Of a DNA stretch of 6,149 bases, positions 1 to 6,099 are shown piece after piece. Made by a program: the position numbers and the translations under genes. The number at the start of each line of letters is the position of its first letter. Position 1 is the stretch's first letter. Below the pieces are notes generated by a model. That model was given only the letters and a program-made list of their open reading frames with translations. It was not told where the DNA came from and did not search any database. The stretch is from an uncultured Ignavibacteriota bacterium (GTDB taxonomy: Bacteria; Bacteroidota; Ignavibacteria; Tepidaquicellales; Tepidaquicellaceae), in the NCBI GenBank assembly GCA_937983305.1, contig CALKAJ010000123.1, positions 1 through 6,149 of the forward strand, read 5' to 3'.

Positions 1-1041
1 CGGCAAAATAAATAGCCCGCTCCAGTATTTATCGTGGAGTATGGAAAATTCTCCCGCTTTGAATGTTACTGCCGGAGGTATCAGTAATGCAAATATCAAA
101 AAGAAAAGCAATCCCGCGAATACGTAATTTGTAAATATTGATGATACTATTTTCTTGTTGTCGGGATTTTCGGCTATATTCAGAAAATATGGCGTGAATG
201 AAAATTTGAATGCAGATATTATCAGTCCCATCGCCGATGCAAGTCTGTAATTTGTGCTGTATATCCCTACTACACTTTCGTCAAAAAAATATTTTAAAAA
301 AAATCTGTCTGATACGTCTATTATCAGTATGAATAATCCTATGAATATAAAATTTGAACCGAATACCGATAACCTCTTTGCCGTTTCATAATTTAATTTA
401 AACCCGAAAAATTCCTTCGTAATAAATATTCCGTATATGAAAGAAAATAAAAATGATATAATATATGCGTAAATTACAGATTCTACTCCAAGTTTTAATA
501 CTATTATGAATATTACATTCAATATCAGATTTATTATAAGTGATATTGTTGATATGGTAATATATTTTTTTGGATTTAATTCTGCCCTCAACAGCAATAA
601 CGGAAATCTTGATATCGTATCAAAAAACAGCAGTGCCGATAATAGTTTTACAAGATATTGCCCTTTTTCCGGATGTTCAAATTTTATTAAGTCTGATATA
701 CTTCCCGATAGTAAATATATCGCAGCCGAAAAAATTACTGATGTTAGCAATAGTGAGATTACGGTTGTCGAATATATTTTCTTCTTTTTTTCGTGTATTT
801 TCTCTTCAGTGAAAAATTTTATGAAGGATGATTCCATTCCGAATACATAAAATACCGAAATGAATAACCAAAGCGATAATACTATGTTCAGCATCCCTAA
901 TTCCGCAGGTGTGTAAAAAAATGTATATAACGGTATTAACATAAACGACAAAAACCTGTTTATAAATAATCCTATTCCGTATATTGCCGTCTGCGAAAAA
1001 AATTCCTTCATCGTATTATTCTTCATCGTATTATTCTTCAT
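1..1041 (-). CDS. wzx: Wzx-type polysaccharide flippase, partial (C-terminus beyond the left edge)
   Basis: I translated this frame by hand: 347 codons run from ATG at 1041 to base 1 without a stop. The product is a hydrophobic polytopic membrane protein with about nine likely transmembrane segments, near residues 18-40, 48-68, 90-110, 130-150, 162-182, 188-207, 228-245, 262-287 and 303-326. The segments FFDTISRFP (139-147), DRFFLKYFFDESVVGIY (245-261) and FTPYFL (282-287) are typical of the RfbX/Wzx branch of the MATE-like exporters, which flip undecaprenyl-linked sugar repeat units across the inner membrane. Family members usually have 400-500 residues and 12-14 helices, so roughly 60-150 residues are missing. 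ATG 1041 is chosen because AGGGA lies six bases upstream (1052-1048); in-frame ATGs at 1026 and 1011, created by a tandem repeat, are alternatives. It overlaps the end of the glycosyltransferase by 11 bases. The transported glycan cannot be read from the sequence. Confidence 0.9.
   Translation of the reverse strand, partial: MKNNTMKNNTMKEFFSQTAIYGIGLFINRFLSFMLIPLYTFFYTPAELGMLNIVLSLWLFISVFYVFGMESSFIKFFTEEKIHEKKKKIYSTTVISLLLTSVIFSAAIYLLSGSISDLIKFEHPEKGQYLVKLLSALLFFDTISRFPLLLLRAELNPKKYITISTISLIINLILNVIFIIVLKLGVESVIYAYIISFLFSFIYGIFITKEFFGFKLNYETAKRLSVFGSNFIFIGLFILIIDVSDRFFLKYFFDESVVGIYSTNYRLASAMGLIISAFKFSFTPYFLNIAENPDNKKIVSSIFTNYVFAGLLFFLIFALLIPPAVTFKAGEFSILHDKYWSGLFILP
1006..1041 (-). repeat. 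15-base tandem repeat at the glycosyltransferase/flippase junction
   Basis: On the minus strand ATGAAGAATAATACG occurs twice back to back (1041-1027 and 1026-1012) and is followed by a partial third copy, ATGAAG (1011-1006). Each copy begins with an ATG in the flippase frame, and the first copy also contains the TAA stop of the glycosyltransferase (1033-1031). Because the unit is 15 bases, gain or loss of a copy keeps the flippase in frame and only alters its N-terminus (MKNNTMKNNTMKEFF). This is direct observation; a slippage origin is inference. Confidence 0.9.
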
Positions 1042-2113
1042 CTGTTATCCCTGACTTTATATACAATTCTTCAAGTTTTCTGTTTACGGATTTATATGAA
1101 TGATATTTCTCAGCCCAGTGTCTGCCTTTCGATGATAGCTCAGTAAGCTTTTCGGGTTTTCCTATCAGCCCAAGAAGTTTCTTCTCAAGCTCTTCTATGG
1201 TCGAATGTATGAACGGATTCTCAGGCAAAAAATCCAGATACTCCGGCGAAAATTCCGTTATTGTCGGAATTCCCATTGATATGTTCTCAAGTGAATTCCT
1301 GCCGTATCCCGAGCCGCCATATTCTCCGCCTACCTGGTCAATCGCTATATCACATTTGCTTTTTATCTCTAATGCTTTTTCGTGTGTCTCGTTTTCCAGT
1401 AATATGAATTCAAATTCCGCCTTCGATTTCAGCTTCTCTATAACTCCCAGAATCTTATCCGTTCCTTTGAATAATCTGTTAGTCGGTGAATGTACAATCT
1501 TTGGTATCGTGCTGAATTCATTTTTTCTTGTATAACTATATACCTCAAACGGAAAAAATAAATAGTAAATGTTCTTGTGTATTTCAAGGTGGTCAAATTC
1601 TACTGTCAAATTCAGTTTGCTTACCGATTCTAAATATTCAAATGCTCCGCGGCTTCTGAGGTCACTTCCGAAATAACAGATTACTATTTTCTTTCCGAGC
1701 GATACAAGCTCTTTTGCAAATCTGCAGTCTCTGAAAAAATCCATCCCGCCGTCAAAATGATATATGTCGTATTCAAGTAATTTGTATTTCTTTATTGCAC
1801 TGTTTATCTTTTGCAAATGTATTAAATCCCTCGTCTTGAAATATATATTCTCTGCGAAATTTGTTGGTGTGAAATATCTGAATCCCGGCTTCTTTGTGGA
1901 ATTTTCAAGTTTCTTCTTTCTCCACTTTGCTGCAAGCGACCCCTTTGGCAGTTTAAAACCAAGCGATATATCTTCATCATAATTTATCGTGTTCTCATAT
2001 ATCGTTATCAGGTTTGCAGTGTGTCCCTCGCTCCTTTGCATCCTCACAAATTCCATCGGCATCCCTGCAAAATTCTGCGGTGCTATATGTAATATTTTTA
2101 AGTTTTTGCTCAA
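1031..2113 (-). CDS. GT-B fold glycosyltransferase (GT4-like), TTG start
   Basis: This 360-residue protein looks like a cytoplasmic sugar transferase that adds a sugar from a nucleotide donor to a growing lipid-linked glycan. The N-terminus KILHIAPQNFAGMP (5-18) is a first Rossmann strand with its loop. The second domain starts near KIVHSPTNRLFKGTD (205-219), a common pattern in GT-B enzymes where the donor site begins. CDIAIDQVGGEYGGSGYG (254-271) followed by SLENISMGIP (274-283) resembles the GT4 region carrying the conserved donor-binding glutamate, here probably E276. Length is normal for the family. The start codon is TTG at 2113, overlapping the amidohydrolase stop as TTGA; later ATGs (from codon 18) would remove the first strand and loop. 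The ribosome binding site is weak, suggesting translational coupling. It sits directly before the flippase, as in repeat-unit assembly clusters. The linkage and sugar cannot be predicted, and the CAZy family is not certain. Confidence 0.82.
   Translation of the reverse strand: MSKNLKILHIAPQNFAGMPMEFVRMQRSEGHTANLITIYENTINYDEDISLGFKLPKGSLAAKWRKKKLENSTKKPGFRYFTPTNFAENIYFKTRDLIHLQKINSAIKKYKLLEYDIYHFDGGMDFFRDCRFAKELVSLGKKIVICYFGSDLRSRGAFEYLESVSKLNLTVEFDHLEIHKNIYYLFFPFEVYSYTRKNEFSTIPKIVHSPTNRLFKGTDKILGVIEKLKSKAEFEFILLENETHEKALEIKSKCDIAIDQVGGEYGGSGYGRNSLENISMGIPTITEFSPEYLDFLPENPFIHSTIEELEKKLLGLIGKPEKLTELSSKGRHWAEKYHSYKSVNRKLEELYIKSGITDEE
1048..1052 (-). promoter_or_regulatory. Shine-Dalgarno-like site for the flippase
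   Basis: AGGGA on the minus strand sits six bases before ATG 1041, the first of three possible in-frame starts. The ATGs at 1026 and 1011 have only repeat-derived sequence upstream, without a good ribosome binding site, so this site favours the outermost start. It lies inside the last codons of the glycosyltransferase gene, as expected for coupled translation. Confidence 0.5.
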
Positions 2114-2841
2114 CCTAATAATTTTAATATATTGCCCGATAATATCATTTCTTTCTCTTCATTCGATATTTTTAATTTCTCTATTATCGGTAAATACATC
2201 TTCGGCAATCCGAGATTGTAATCGCTTCCGAATAATATTCTCTCCGCTCCCGCTGTCTTTACAACTTCATTTACAAAATAAAATTCTCTTACCGATTCCG
2301 TTCCTAAATAAAGATTCTTTAATCCCGATTCTTTTACCGCCTTAGCCGCCGATGTGCATAATGACGGCTGGTCGCCTCCAAGATGTGCAAGTACAAAGTT
2401 TACTTTCGGGAAATTATTCGCCGCCTCAATGGGATATTCATAACTTGCAATCTCCTGCCATCTGCCGCAATGTACTATCACAGGTAATTTATGCTGTCCC
2501 GCTATTTCAAGATAGGGGACTAAGGCTTCATCTGTTATCCTCTTCCTTATTAATGACGGATGATATTTAAGAAATCTTACATCTTCTATATTCTTCTCCA
2601 AAAATCCCGTGAGCCCCTCATCTCCCGGATTTACCCACGCACAAAAATAAAATTTAAAATCTTTTGCTTTCTTTATTTCTCCAAGCAGCTCTTCGTTGCT
2701 CGTCGCATCTGCCGGCATCGCTACTGCACCATCTACTCCCGATTCTTTCATCACTTCTACTGCCTCTTCCACTGTCGAAGAGTATTTTAAAAATATCTCG
2801 CTCCAGTTTCCTATGTGTATGTGCCCGTCTATTATTTTCAA
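2110..2841 (-). CDS. Amidohydrolase-2 family metal-dependent hydrolase, TTG start
   Basis: This 243-residue TIM-barrel hydrolase has the expected metal-site series: HIH (H7 and H9) at the end of strand 1, KYHP (K92-P95), VIVHCG with H124, LAHLGG with H153, and LFGSD with D207. That pattern fits the amidohydrolase_2 group (Pfam PF04909), which hydrolyses or decarboxylates small substrates; TatD-type deoxyribonucleases are a more distant alternative. No signal peptide is visible, so it is probably cytoplasmic. The start must be TTG at 2841, because the next methionine (residue 31) lies beyond the essential HxH motif, and a strong Shine-Dalgarno sequence stands upstream. It overlaps the formyltransferase by TTGA on one side and the glycosyltransferase by TTGA on the other, so it is firmly part of the operon. 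Its substrate is unknown. An amide or ester group on a sugar, such as a formyl or acetyl group, is a guess from context only. Confidence 0.85.
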   Translation of the reverse strand: MKIIDGHIHIGNWSEIFLKYSSTVEEAVEVMKESGVDGAVAMPADATSNEELLGEIKKAKDFKFYFCAWVNPGDEGLTGFLEKNIEDVRFLKYHPSLIRKRITDEALVPYLEIAGQHKLPVIVHCGRWQEIASYEYPIEAANNFPKVNFVLAHLGGDQPSLCTSAAKAVKESGLKNLYLGTESVREFYFVNEVVKTAGAERILFGSDYNLGLPKMYLPIIEKLKISNEEKEMILSGNILKLLG

Positions 2842-3761
2842 TCTATGTTTTCTCCTTCCGTAAAATAATTTTTAAAATCACTTATAGTGGAATTTCCATC
2901 TGATAATTTTTCGATGGTCAATATACCTCTCTTAAATTCTATTGTCATTTGTGAATTTTCAACCGATAAAATTTTTCCTTCTGATTTACAGGAATCGTCT
3001 TTTTTACTAAAAGACTTCTCAACAAAATATTCTTTACCTTTATACACAAAAAATGCAGAAGGGTAGGGCGGATAAAGTGCACGTATTAAATCATAAATTT
3101 TATAAACCAATTCCGAGCGGTCTATTTTTCTTTCTTCCTTTGATATAGATTTATTTGCTTTAATATTCTCCGGTAACTGAGGAACTAACATTTCATAATA
3201 AAATGTTTTTGATGAAATTGTATTAATTATTTTTAGAGAGTGATTGATTAACCTGAATGAAACATCGCAACATTTATCGTATATTGAATTTACATCGTCT
3301 TTAGGTAAAATTTTAATATCATCTGTAAGAAATACATCTCCCGAATCAACTCCTTTCTCAATTTTATGCATTGTAACCGTAAGCTCTTTGTCTCCGTTAA
3401 TTATACATCTTGAAATCGGCGCCCTCCCTTTGTAATATGGCAGTTTACCGCAATGCAAATTAAGTATTCCGAACTCAGGGGCATCGAAAACATCGTTTCT
3501 CAAAATTTCCATAAATCCTGCACAAATCCCGATTTTATATTTCGATAATTCGGGTGAGTGCTCGCTGATATTATCGGTAAAAATAATGTTTATGTTATTT
3601 TCCAATGCAAGTTTCTGCAGCGGCTCATAAAAATCAGTTTCGCTTTTTTCAAAATTATATGTCCTGTGACTGATTATCAATCCGGGTGCATTTCCGCATT
3701 CTATCAGCTTCGCAAGGATTCTTAAACCCATTACGCCGTAAACAAGATAAAAGTATTCCAT
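2838..3761 (-). CDS. Formyltransferase (Fmt/ArnA-type), probably acting on an amino sugar nucleotide
   Basis: This 307-residue protein resembles the N10-formyltetrahydrofolate-dependent formyltransferases. The N-terminal domain (about 1-185) holds the catalytic triad N101, H103 and D139, within NLHCGKLPYYKGRAP (101-115) and GVDSGDV (137-143). The C-terminal part (about 205-290) resembles the Fmt C-terminal domain, with RALYPPYPSAFF (227-238) and a final GKILSVENSQMTIEF stretch. Family knowledge: Fmt formylates Met-tRNA, while ArnA, VioF and FdtF relatives formylate the amine of 4-amino-4-deoxy sugars. Placement between a sugar epimerase and a glycosyltransferase favours a sugar substrate, though no aminotransferase is visible here. 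ATG 3761 shares one base with the epimerase stop (TAATG) and has no clear ribosome binding site. GC is lower than in the epimerase: by hand count over five 60-base lines each, about 29% against about 38%, which could reflect separate acquisition. It is probably not the housekeeping Fmt, which usually sits beside peptide deformylase. Confidence 0.82.
   Translation of the reverse strand: MEYFYLVYGVMGLRILAKLIECGNAPGLIISHRTYNFEKSETDFYEPLQKLALENNINIIFTDNISEHSPELSKYKIGICAGFMEILRNDVFDAPEFGILNLHCGKLPYYKGRAPISRCIINGDKELTVTMHKIEKGVDSGDVFLTDDIKILPKDDVNSIYDKCCDVSFRLINHSLKIINTISSKTFYYEMLVPQLPENIKANKSISKEERKIDRSELVYKIYDLIRALYPPYPSAFFVYKGKEYFVEKSFSKKDDSCKSEGKILSVENSQMTIEFKRGILTIEKLSDGNSTISDFKNYFTEGENID
2852..2859 (-). 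promoter_or_regulatory. Shine-Dalgarno site for the amidohydrolase
   Basis: The minus strand reads GGAAGGAG about ten bases before the TTG at 2841. It is the strongest ribosome binding site in the window and decides the non-ATG start of the amidohydrolase. It lies within the last codons (TEGEN) of the formyltransferase gene. Confidence 0.65.
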
Positions 3762-4735
3762 TATTTAATTAACCATTTTTTATACCATTCGAACGTCTTC
3801 TTTATTCCTTCATCAAGTCCTACCTTTGGCTGATATCCCAGTATTTGCTGTGCTTTCTCAATGCTCGGTATTCTTAATTCCACATCTACATAGTTCTTCG
3901 GTACGTATTTAATTTTCGATTTTGTCGGACATAAACTTATTACTTTCTCCGCAAGTGATGTTATCGTTACAGTTCCTTTTGGATTTCCTATGTTAAATAT
4001 CTCGCCGATTGCTTTCTTATTCGTTAATGCGAGTATTATCCCTTCCATCATATCGTCAACATAACACCACGATCTTATCTGGTCGCCGTCTCCGTGTATC
4101 TCTATGTTCTTGTTCTTTACAGCATTCTTTATAAATACCTGAATCGCTCCTTCTCCTATCTGCCCCGGTCCGTATATGTTAAATGGTCTGACCGATACTA
4201 CAGGATATCCCTTCTCTTTGTAATAACTGTATAACAAATGCTCGCCCGCTACCTTGCTTACGGAATATGTCCATCTCGCTTCGCCTACAGGTGCGAAATT
4301 CGTGTCCGCCTTCTCGTCTGATTTATATGCGTATGCTCCAAGTACTTCACTTGTTGAAAAATTCATTATTCTTTCAAGTTTATGACTGTATTTTTCATTT
4401 GCTTTCAGAAAATTGAACGTTCCTATTACGTTTATTTCCATCGTCTTAATCGGATTGTGTATCACCGTATCTACTCCCGCTATTGCCGCAAGATGTACAG
4501 CAATCTGCGGCTGAAAGTCTTCGCATATCTTTCTTAATGCCTCAAGGTCGCGTATGTCTCCGTGTATCTGAGTTACGTTCTTCGCCGGCAGTTTCTTATA
4601 TTTTAATGAATCCCTCGAAAAGTTATCGAAAATAATTATTTCATTGTCTTTTGCGAGTAACTGTGCAAGTGTGCTTCCTATAAATCCCGCACCGCCTGTT
4701 AAAAAAATCCTTTTGTTTCTTATTGTTGTTTTCAT
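3761..4735 (-). CDS. NAD-dependent epimerase/dehydratase of sugar nucleotides
   Basis: This 324-residue protein is an extended short-chain dehydrogenase/reductase of the type that epimerises, dehydrates or decarboxylates nucleoside-diphosphate sugars in the cytoplasm. It has the glycine-rich dinucleotide loop GGAGFIGS (14-21), the acidic end of strand 2 at FDNFS (36-40), HGDIRD (58-63), the HLAAIAG segment (81-87), STSE (127-130), the catalytic pair Y157 and K161 in YSVSK, RPFNIYGPGQ (183-192) and RSWCYVDD (221-228), which contacts the sugar nucleotide in relatives. Length is normal. The motifs are shared by UDP-glucose 4-epimerases, dTDP-glucose 4,6-dehydratases, UDP-glucuronate decarboxylases and the ArnA decarboxylase domain, so the exact reaction is not settled. 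ATG 4735 overlaps the upstream gene's stop as ATGA. The following formyltransferase suggests the product feeds an amino-sugar formylation route, but the amination step is missing from this window. Confidence 0.88.
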   Translation of the reverse strand: MKTTIRNKRIFLTGGAGFIGSTLAQLLAKDNEIIIFDNFSRDSLKYKKLPAKNVTQIHGDIRDLEALRKICEDFQPQIAVHLAAIAGVDTVIHNPIKTMEINVIGTFNFLKANEKYSHKLERIMNFSTSEVLGAYAYKSDEKADTNFAPVGEARWTYSVSKVAGEHLLYSYYKEKGYPVVSVRPFNIYGPGQIGEGAIQVFIKNAVKNKNIEIHGDGDQIRSWCYVDDMMEGIILALTNKKAIGEIFNIGNPKGTVTITSLAEKVISLCPTKSKIKYVPKNYVDVELRIPSIEKAQQILGYQPKVGLDEGIKKTFEWYKKWLIK

Positions 4736-5703
4736 AATTTTATGCTGTAAGTTTTCCTTAAATATCCGTCTGCTTTGAACTTCTTCTTGAAACTGAATAA
4801 TCCCTCTATTAATTCTCCCGATGAATCAGATGTGCCGATATCATATAACCTGAATCCCGCTTCCTTTGCCCATTGTATCGTCTTGTATAATAAATAATCC
4901 GATACTCTGTATTTCTTGTACTTGCTGTCTGTCGCAAGATAAAAATTCAGTATAACGTCCGGCTTTATTACAAATAATACGCATACTCCCGATATGTCGT
5001 TATCCGTTTCCGCAGTGAATAATATTATCCTGTGAGGTAACTTCTTCTTTAAATAAAATAATTCGTCTTTGGAATGTGTCGGAGTCGTCTTCTTCGTTAA
5101 TCTGTTGTCAAATAATACCTGATAATATCTGTCTAAATAATTCTTGTCTTTATCAAAATCTATTATGTTTACGCTTACCTGCTTCGATGAATTTCTTATC
5201 GAACGCTTTAAGGGATTTGCAAGCTTCGAAAAATCAAACTCCGCTAATTTTATTATGTTCGTTATCGAATAATTCGATATATGAAACCCGGATTTTAAAA
5301 ATGCATATTCGTATTCTTCGTTGAATGAGCCGTTATATAATACGGGATAATTTTTTAATATACATTCCGAAAATTCGTTCTCTATCAGGTAATTCTTGAA
5401 ACTTGTTGCTATTTTCGTGAAATCGTTTATTCCTATTTTCTCCCCGTATAATAATCCTCCGAAACTTACTCCGTTCGATGATACAAATGTTTTCCTGCCT
5501 TTGTTCATTACTTCGCATCCCGTCATCAATGCCGCTATCTTGTTCTTTTCTTTAAACCTGAATTTTAAATGATGCCATACTATCTTTTTCATAAATACAT
5601 CATTATACTCGAGAAATTCCGGGTCAAAAAATAAATTGTAATTTTCCGATATGAAATCTTTCCAGTCTCTGTCTGTCTTAATCTCTGTTTTTATTGTTAT
5701 CAT
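4732..5703 (-). CDS. GNAT-superfamily acyltransferase, FemAB/BioF2-like
   Basis: This 323-residue protein looks like a two-lobed GNAT-type acyltransferase of the FemAB-like group (Pfam Acetyltransf_6 type). Supporting segments are DPEFLEYND (27-35) near the N-terminus, YLATDSKYKKYRVSDYLLYKTIQWAKEAGFRLYDIGTS (255-292), where family members have the acyl-donor-binding helix after a strand, and the C-terminal GLFSFKKKFKADG (301-313), which matches the usual FKxxFG-like ending. Relatives transfer amino acids to peptidoglycan precursors or acyl groups to sugars and often occur in polysaccharide loci. No signal peptide or membrane helix is seen, so it probably acts in the cytoplasm. It is the first gene of the operon and follows the repeat-filled intergenic region; ATG 5703 has only a purine-rich AAAGAAAAGAG before it. 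It overlaps the epimerase by ATGA. The substrate is unknown; acylation of an amino-sugar nucleotide is a context guess. Confidence 0.7.
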   Translation of the reverse strand: MITIKTEIKTDRDWKDFISENYNLFFDPEFLEYNDVFMKKIVWHHLKFRFKEKNKIAALMTGCEVMNKGRKTFVSSNGVSFGGLLYGEKIGINDFTKIATSFKNYLIENEFSECILKNYPVLYNGSFNEEYEYAFLKSGFHISNYSITNIIKLAEFDFSKLANPLKRSIRNSSKQVSVNIIDFDKDKNYLDRYYQVLFDNRLTKKTTPTHSKDELFYLKKKLPHRIILFTAETDNDISGVCVLFVIKPDVILNFYLATDSKYKKYRVSDYLLYKTIQWAKEAGFRLYDIGTSDSSGELIEGLFSFKKKFKADGYLRKTYSIKL

Positions 5704-5729
5704 CTCTTTTCTTTAACTTTCAAAACTTT

Positions 5730-5819
5730 AAACTTGATAAACTTTACAAACTTTTCAAACTTTTCAAACTTGATAAACTTTACAAACTTTACAAACTTGA
5801 TAAACTTGATAAACTTTAC
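5730..5819. repeat. 9-base tandem array, ten units
   Basis: Read on the plus strand, ten consecutive 9-base units share AAACTT followed by one of three triplets: GAT, TAC, TTC, TTC, GAT, TAC, TAC, GAT, GAT, TAC. The first six bases are invariant in all ten units; only the last three vary, and only among those three options. A degenerate unit (AAACTTT) precedes at 5723-5729, offset by seven bases, and CAACTC follows the array. The unit is a multiple of three, so the array stays open in one frame on each strand, but nothing suggests it is coding. Confidence 0.93.
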
Positions 5820-5829
5820 CAACTCACTT

Positions 5830-5867
5830 TCCGCGTTAATCCGTTACCATCCGTGTCCTCTGCGTAT
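5830..5867. repeat. GC-rich island of degenerate ~10-base units
   Basis: Four related units follow one another on the plus strand: TCCGCGTTAA, TCCGTTACCA, TCCGTGTCC and TCTGCGTAT. On the minus strand this reads as ACGGAT/GCGGA-type words. Composition differs sharply from the AAACTT arrays on either side. Similar TCCGTGT/TCTGCG words occur as dispersed intergenic repeats in various environmental bacteria, as far as I recall; I cannot check that here. Confidence 0.7.
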
Positions 5868-5884
5868 CTAATCTCTTACTTTAT

Positions 5885-5920
5885 AAACTTGATAAACTTG
5901 ATAAACTTTATAAACTTTAC
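5885..5920. repeat. 9-base tandem array, four units (second block)
   Basis: The same AAACTT unit seen at 5730-5819 returns with four copies whose variable triplets are GAT, GAT, TAT and TAC. A diverged fifth unit, AAACTCATC (5921-5929), overlaps the stop codon of the upstream partial gene, so the array reaches into its coding end. Orientation is the same as in the first block. Confidence 0.9.
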
Positions 5921-5924
5921 AAAC

Positions 5925-6098
5925 TCATCTATACAGTTCATATCCCGGTACCTTCATTACCAACCTGAACTTCTCCGGCATAAACAACCTCACCTCGTCA
6001 TACTTCGTCCTGTTTATCTCATCTCTCTCAACTATAATACTCTGCTTCCCGGGCTCCAGACTCTCCAGATAACTTCGCACTTCCCGTATATCACGCTT
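5925..6098 (-). CDS. Unidentified protein, C-terminal 57 codons only
   Basis: A minus-strand frame runs from 6098 to a TGA stop at 5927-5925 and encodes 57 residues, beginning KRDIREVRSYLESLEPGK and ending FRLVMKVPGYELYR. It is cut off upstream by adapter sequence at 6100, so the rest of the gene is unknown. It looks like a real coding end: charged and aliphatic residues alternate as in a helix followed by strands, and the codons are plausible. A hand count of 5931-6099 gives 78 G+C in 169 bases (about 46%), clearly above the following operon. I do not recognise the family; a C-terminal domain of a large membrane glycosyltransferase is one thought, without real support. It reads in the same direction as the operon but is separated from it by the repeat region. 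Confidence 0.6.
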   Translation of the reverse strand, partial: KRDIREVRSYLESLEPGKQSIIVERDEINRTKYDEVRLFMPEKFRLVMKVPGYELYR

Positions 6099-6099
6099 C

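Larger units (their letters stand above)
5704..5924. other. Repeat-filled intergenic region before the operon
   Basis: This 221-base gap separates the partial upstream gene from the six-gene operon and should hold the operon's promoter if it has one. Almost all of it is repeats: a long 9-base array, a GC-rich repeat island and a short second 9-base array. I found neither a convincing promoter (no clear -35/-10 pair and no exact Bacteroidota-type TAnnTTTG) nor a stem-loop terminator after the stop at 5925. The repeat unit AAACTT and its complement do not both occur on one strand, so the arrays should not fold into hairpins. Confidence 0.7.

Noticed and set aside
506..850. Plus-strand open frames of 114 and 80 codons
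   Set aside because: They lie antisense to the flippase, whose minus-strand frame is continuous from 1041 to 1 with clear membrane-protein character.
1197..2345. Several plus-strand open frames of 72-118 codons
   Set aside because: They are antisense shadows of the glycosyltransferase and amidohydrolase and show no motifs of their own.
1036..2540. Identical 15-base word (GGATAACAGATGAAG on the minus strand) at 1050-1036 and 2540-2526
   Set aside because: Both copies encode the same short peptide ITDE within unrelated genes; one such match is plausible by chance in AT-rich coding sequence.
5333..5518. Minus-strand 61-codon open frame
   Set aside because: It lies in another frame of the acyltransferase gene, which has the better length, start position and family resemblance.
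5704..5830. Bacteroidota-type promoter inside the repeat array
   Set aside because: The array gives TAAAGTTTG repeatedly, which has one base too many between TA and TTTG; no exact TAnnTTTG with a matching upstream element was found.
5730..5920. CRISPR array
   Set aside because: The unit is only 9 bases with 3 variable bases; there are no spacers of suitable length and no cas genes.
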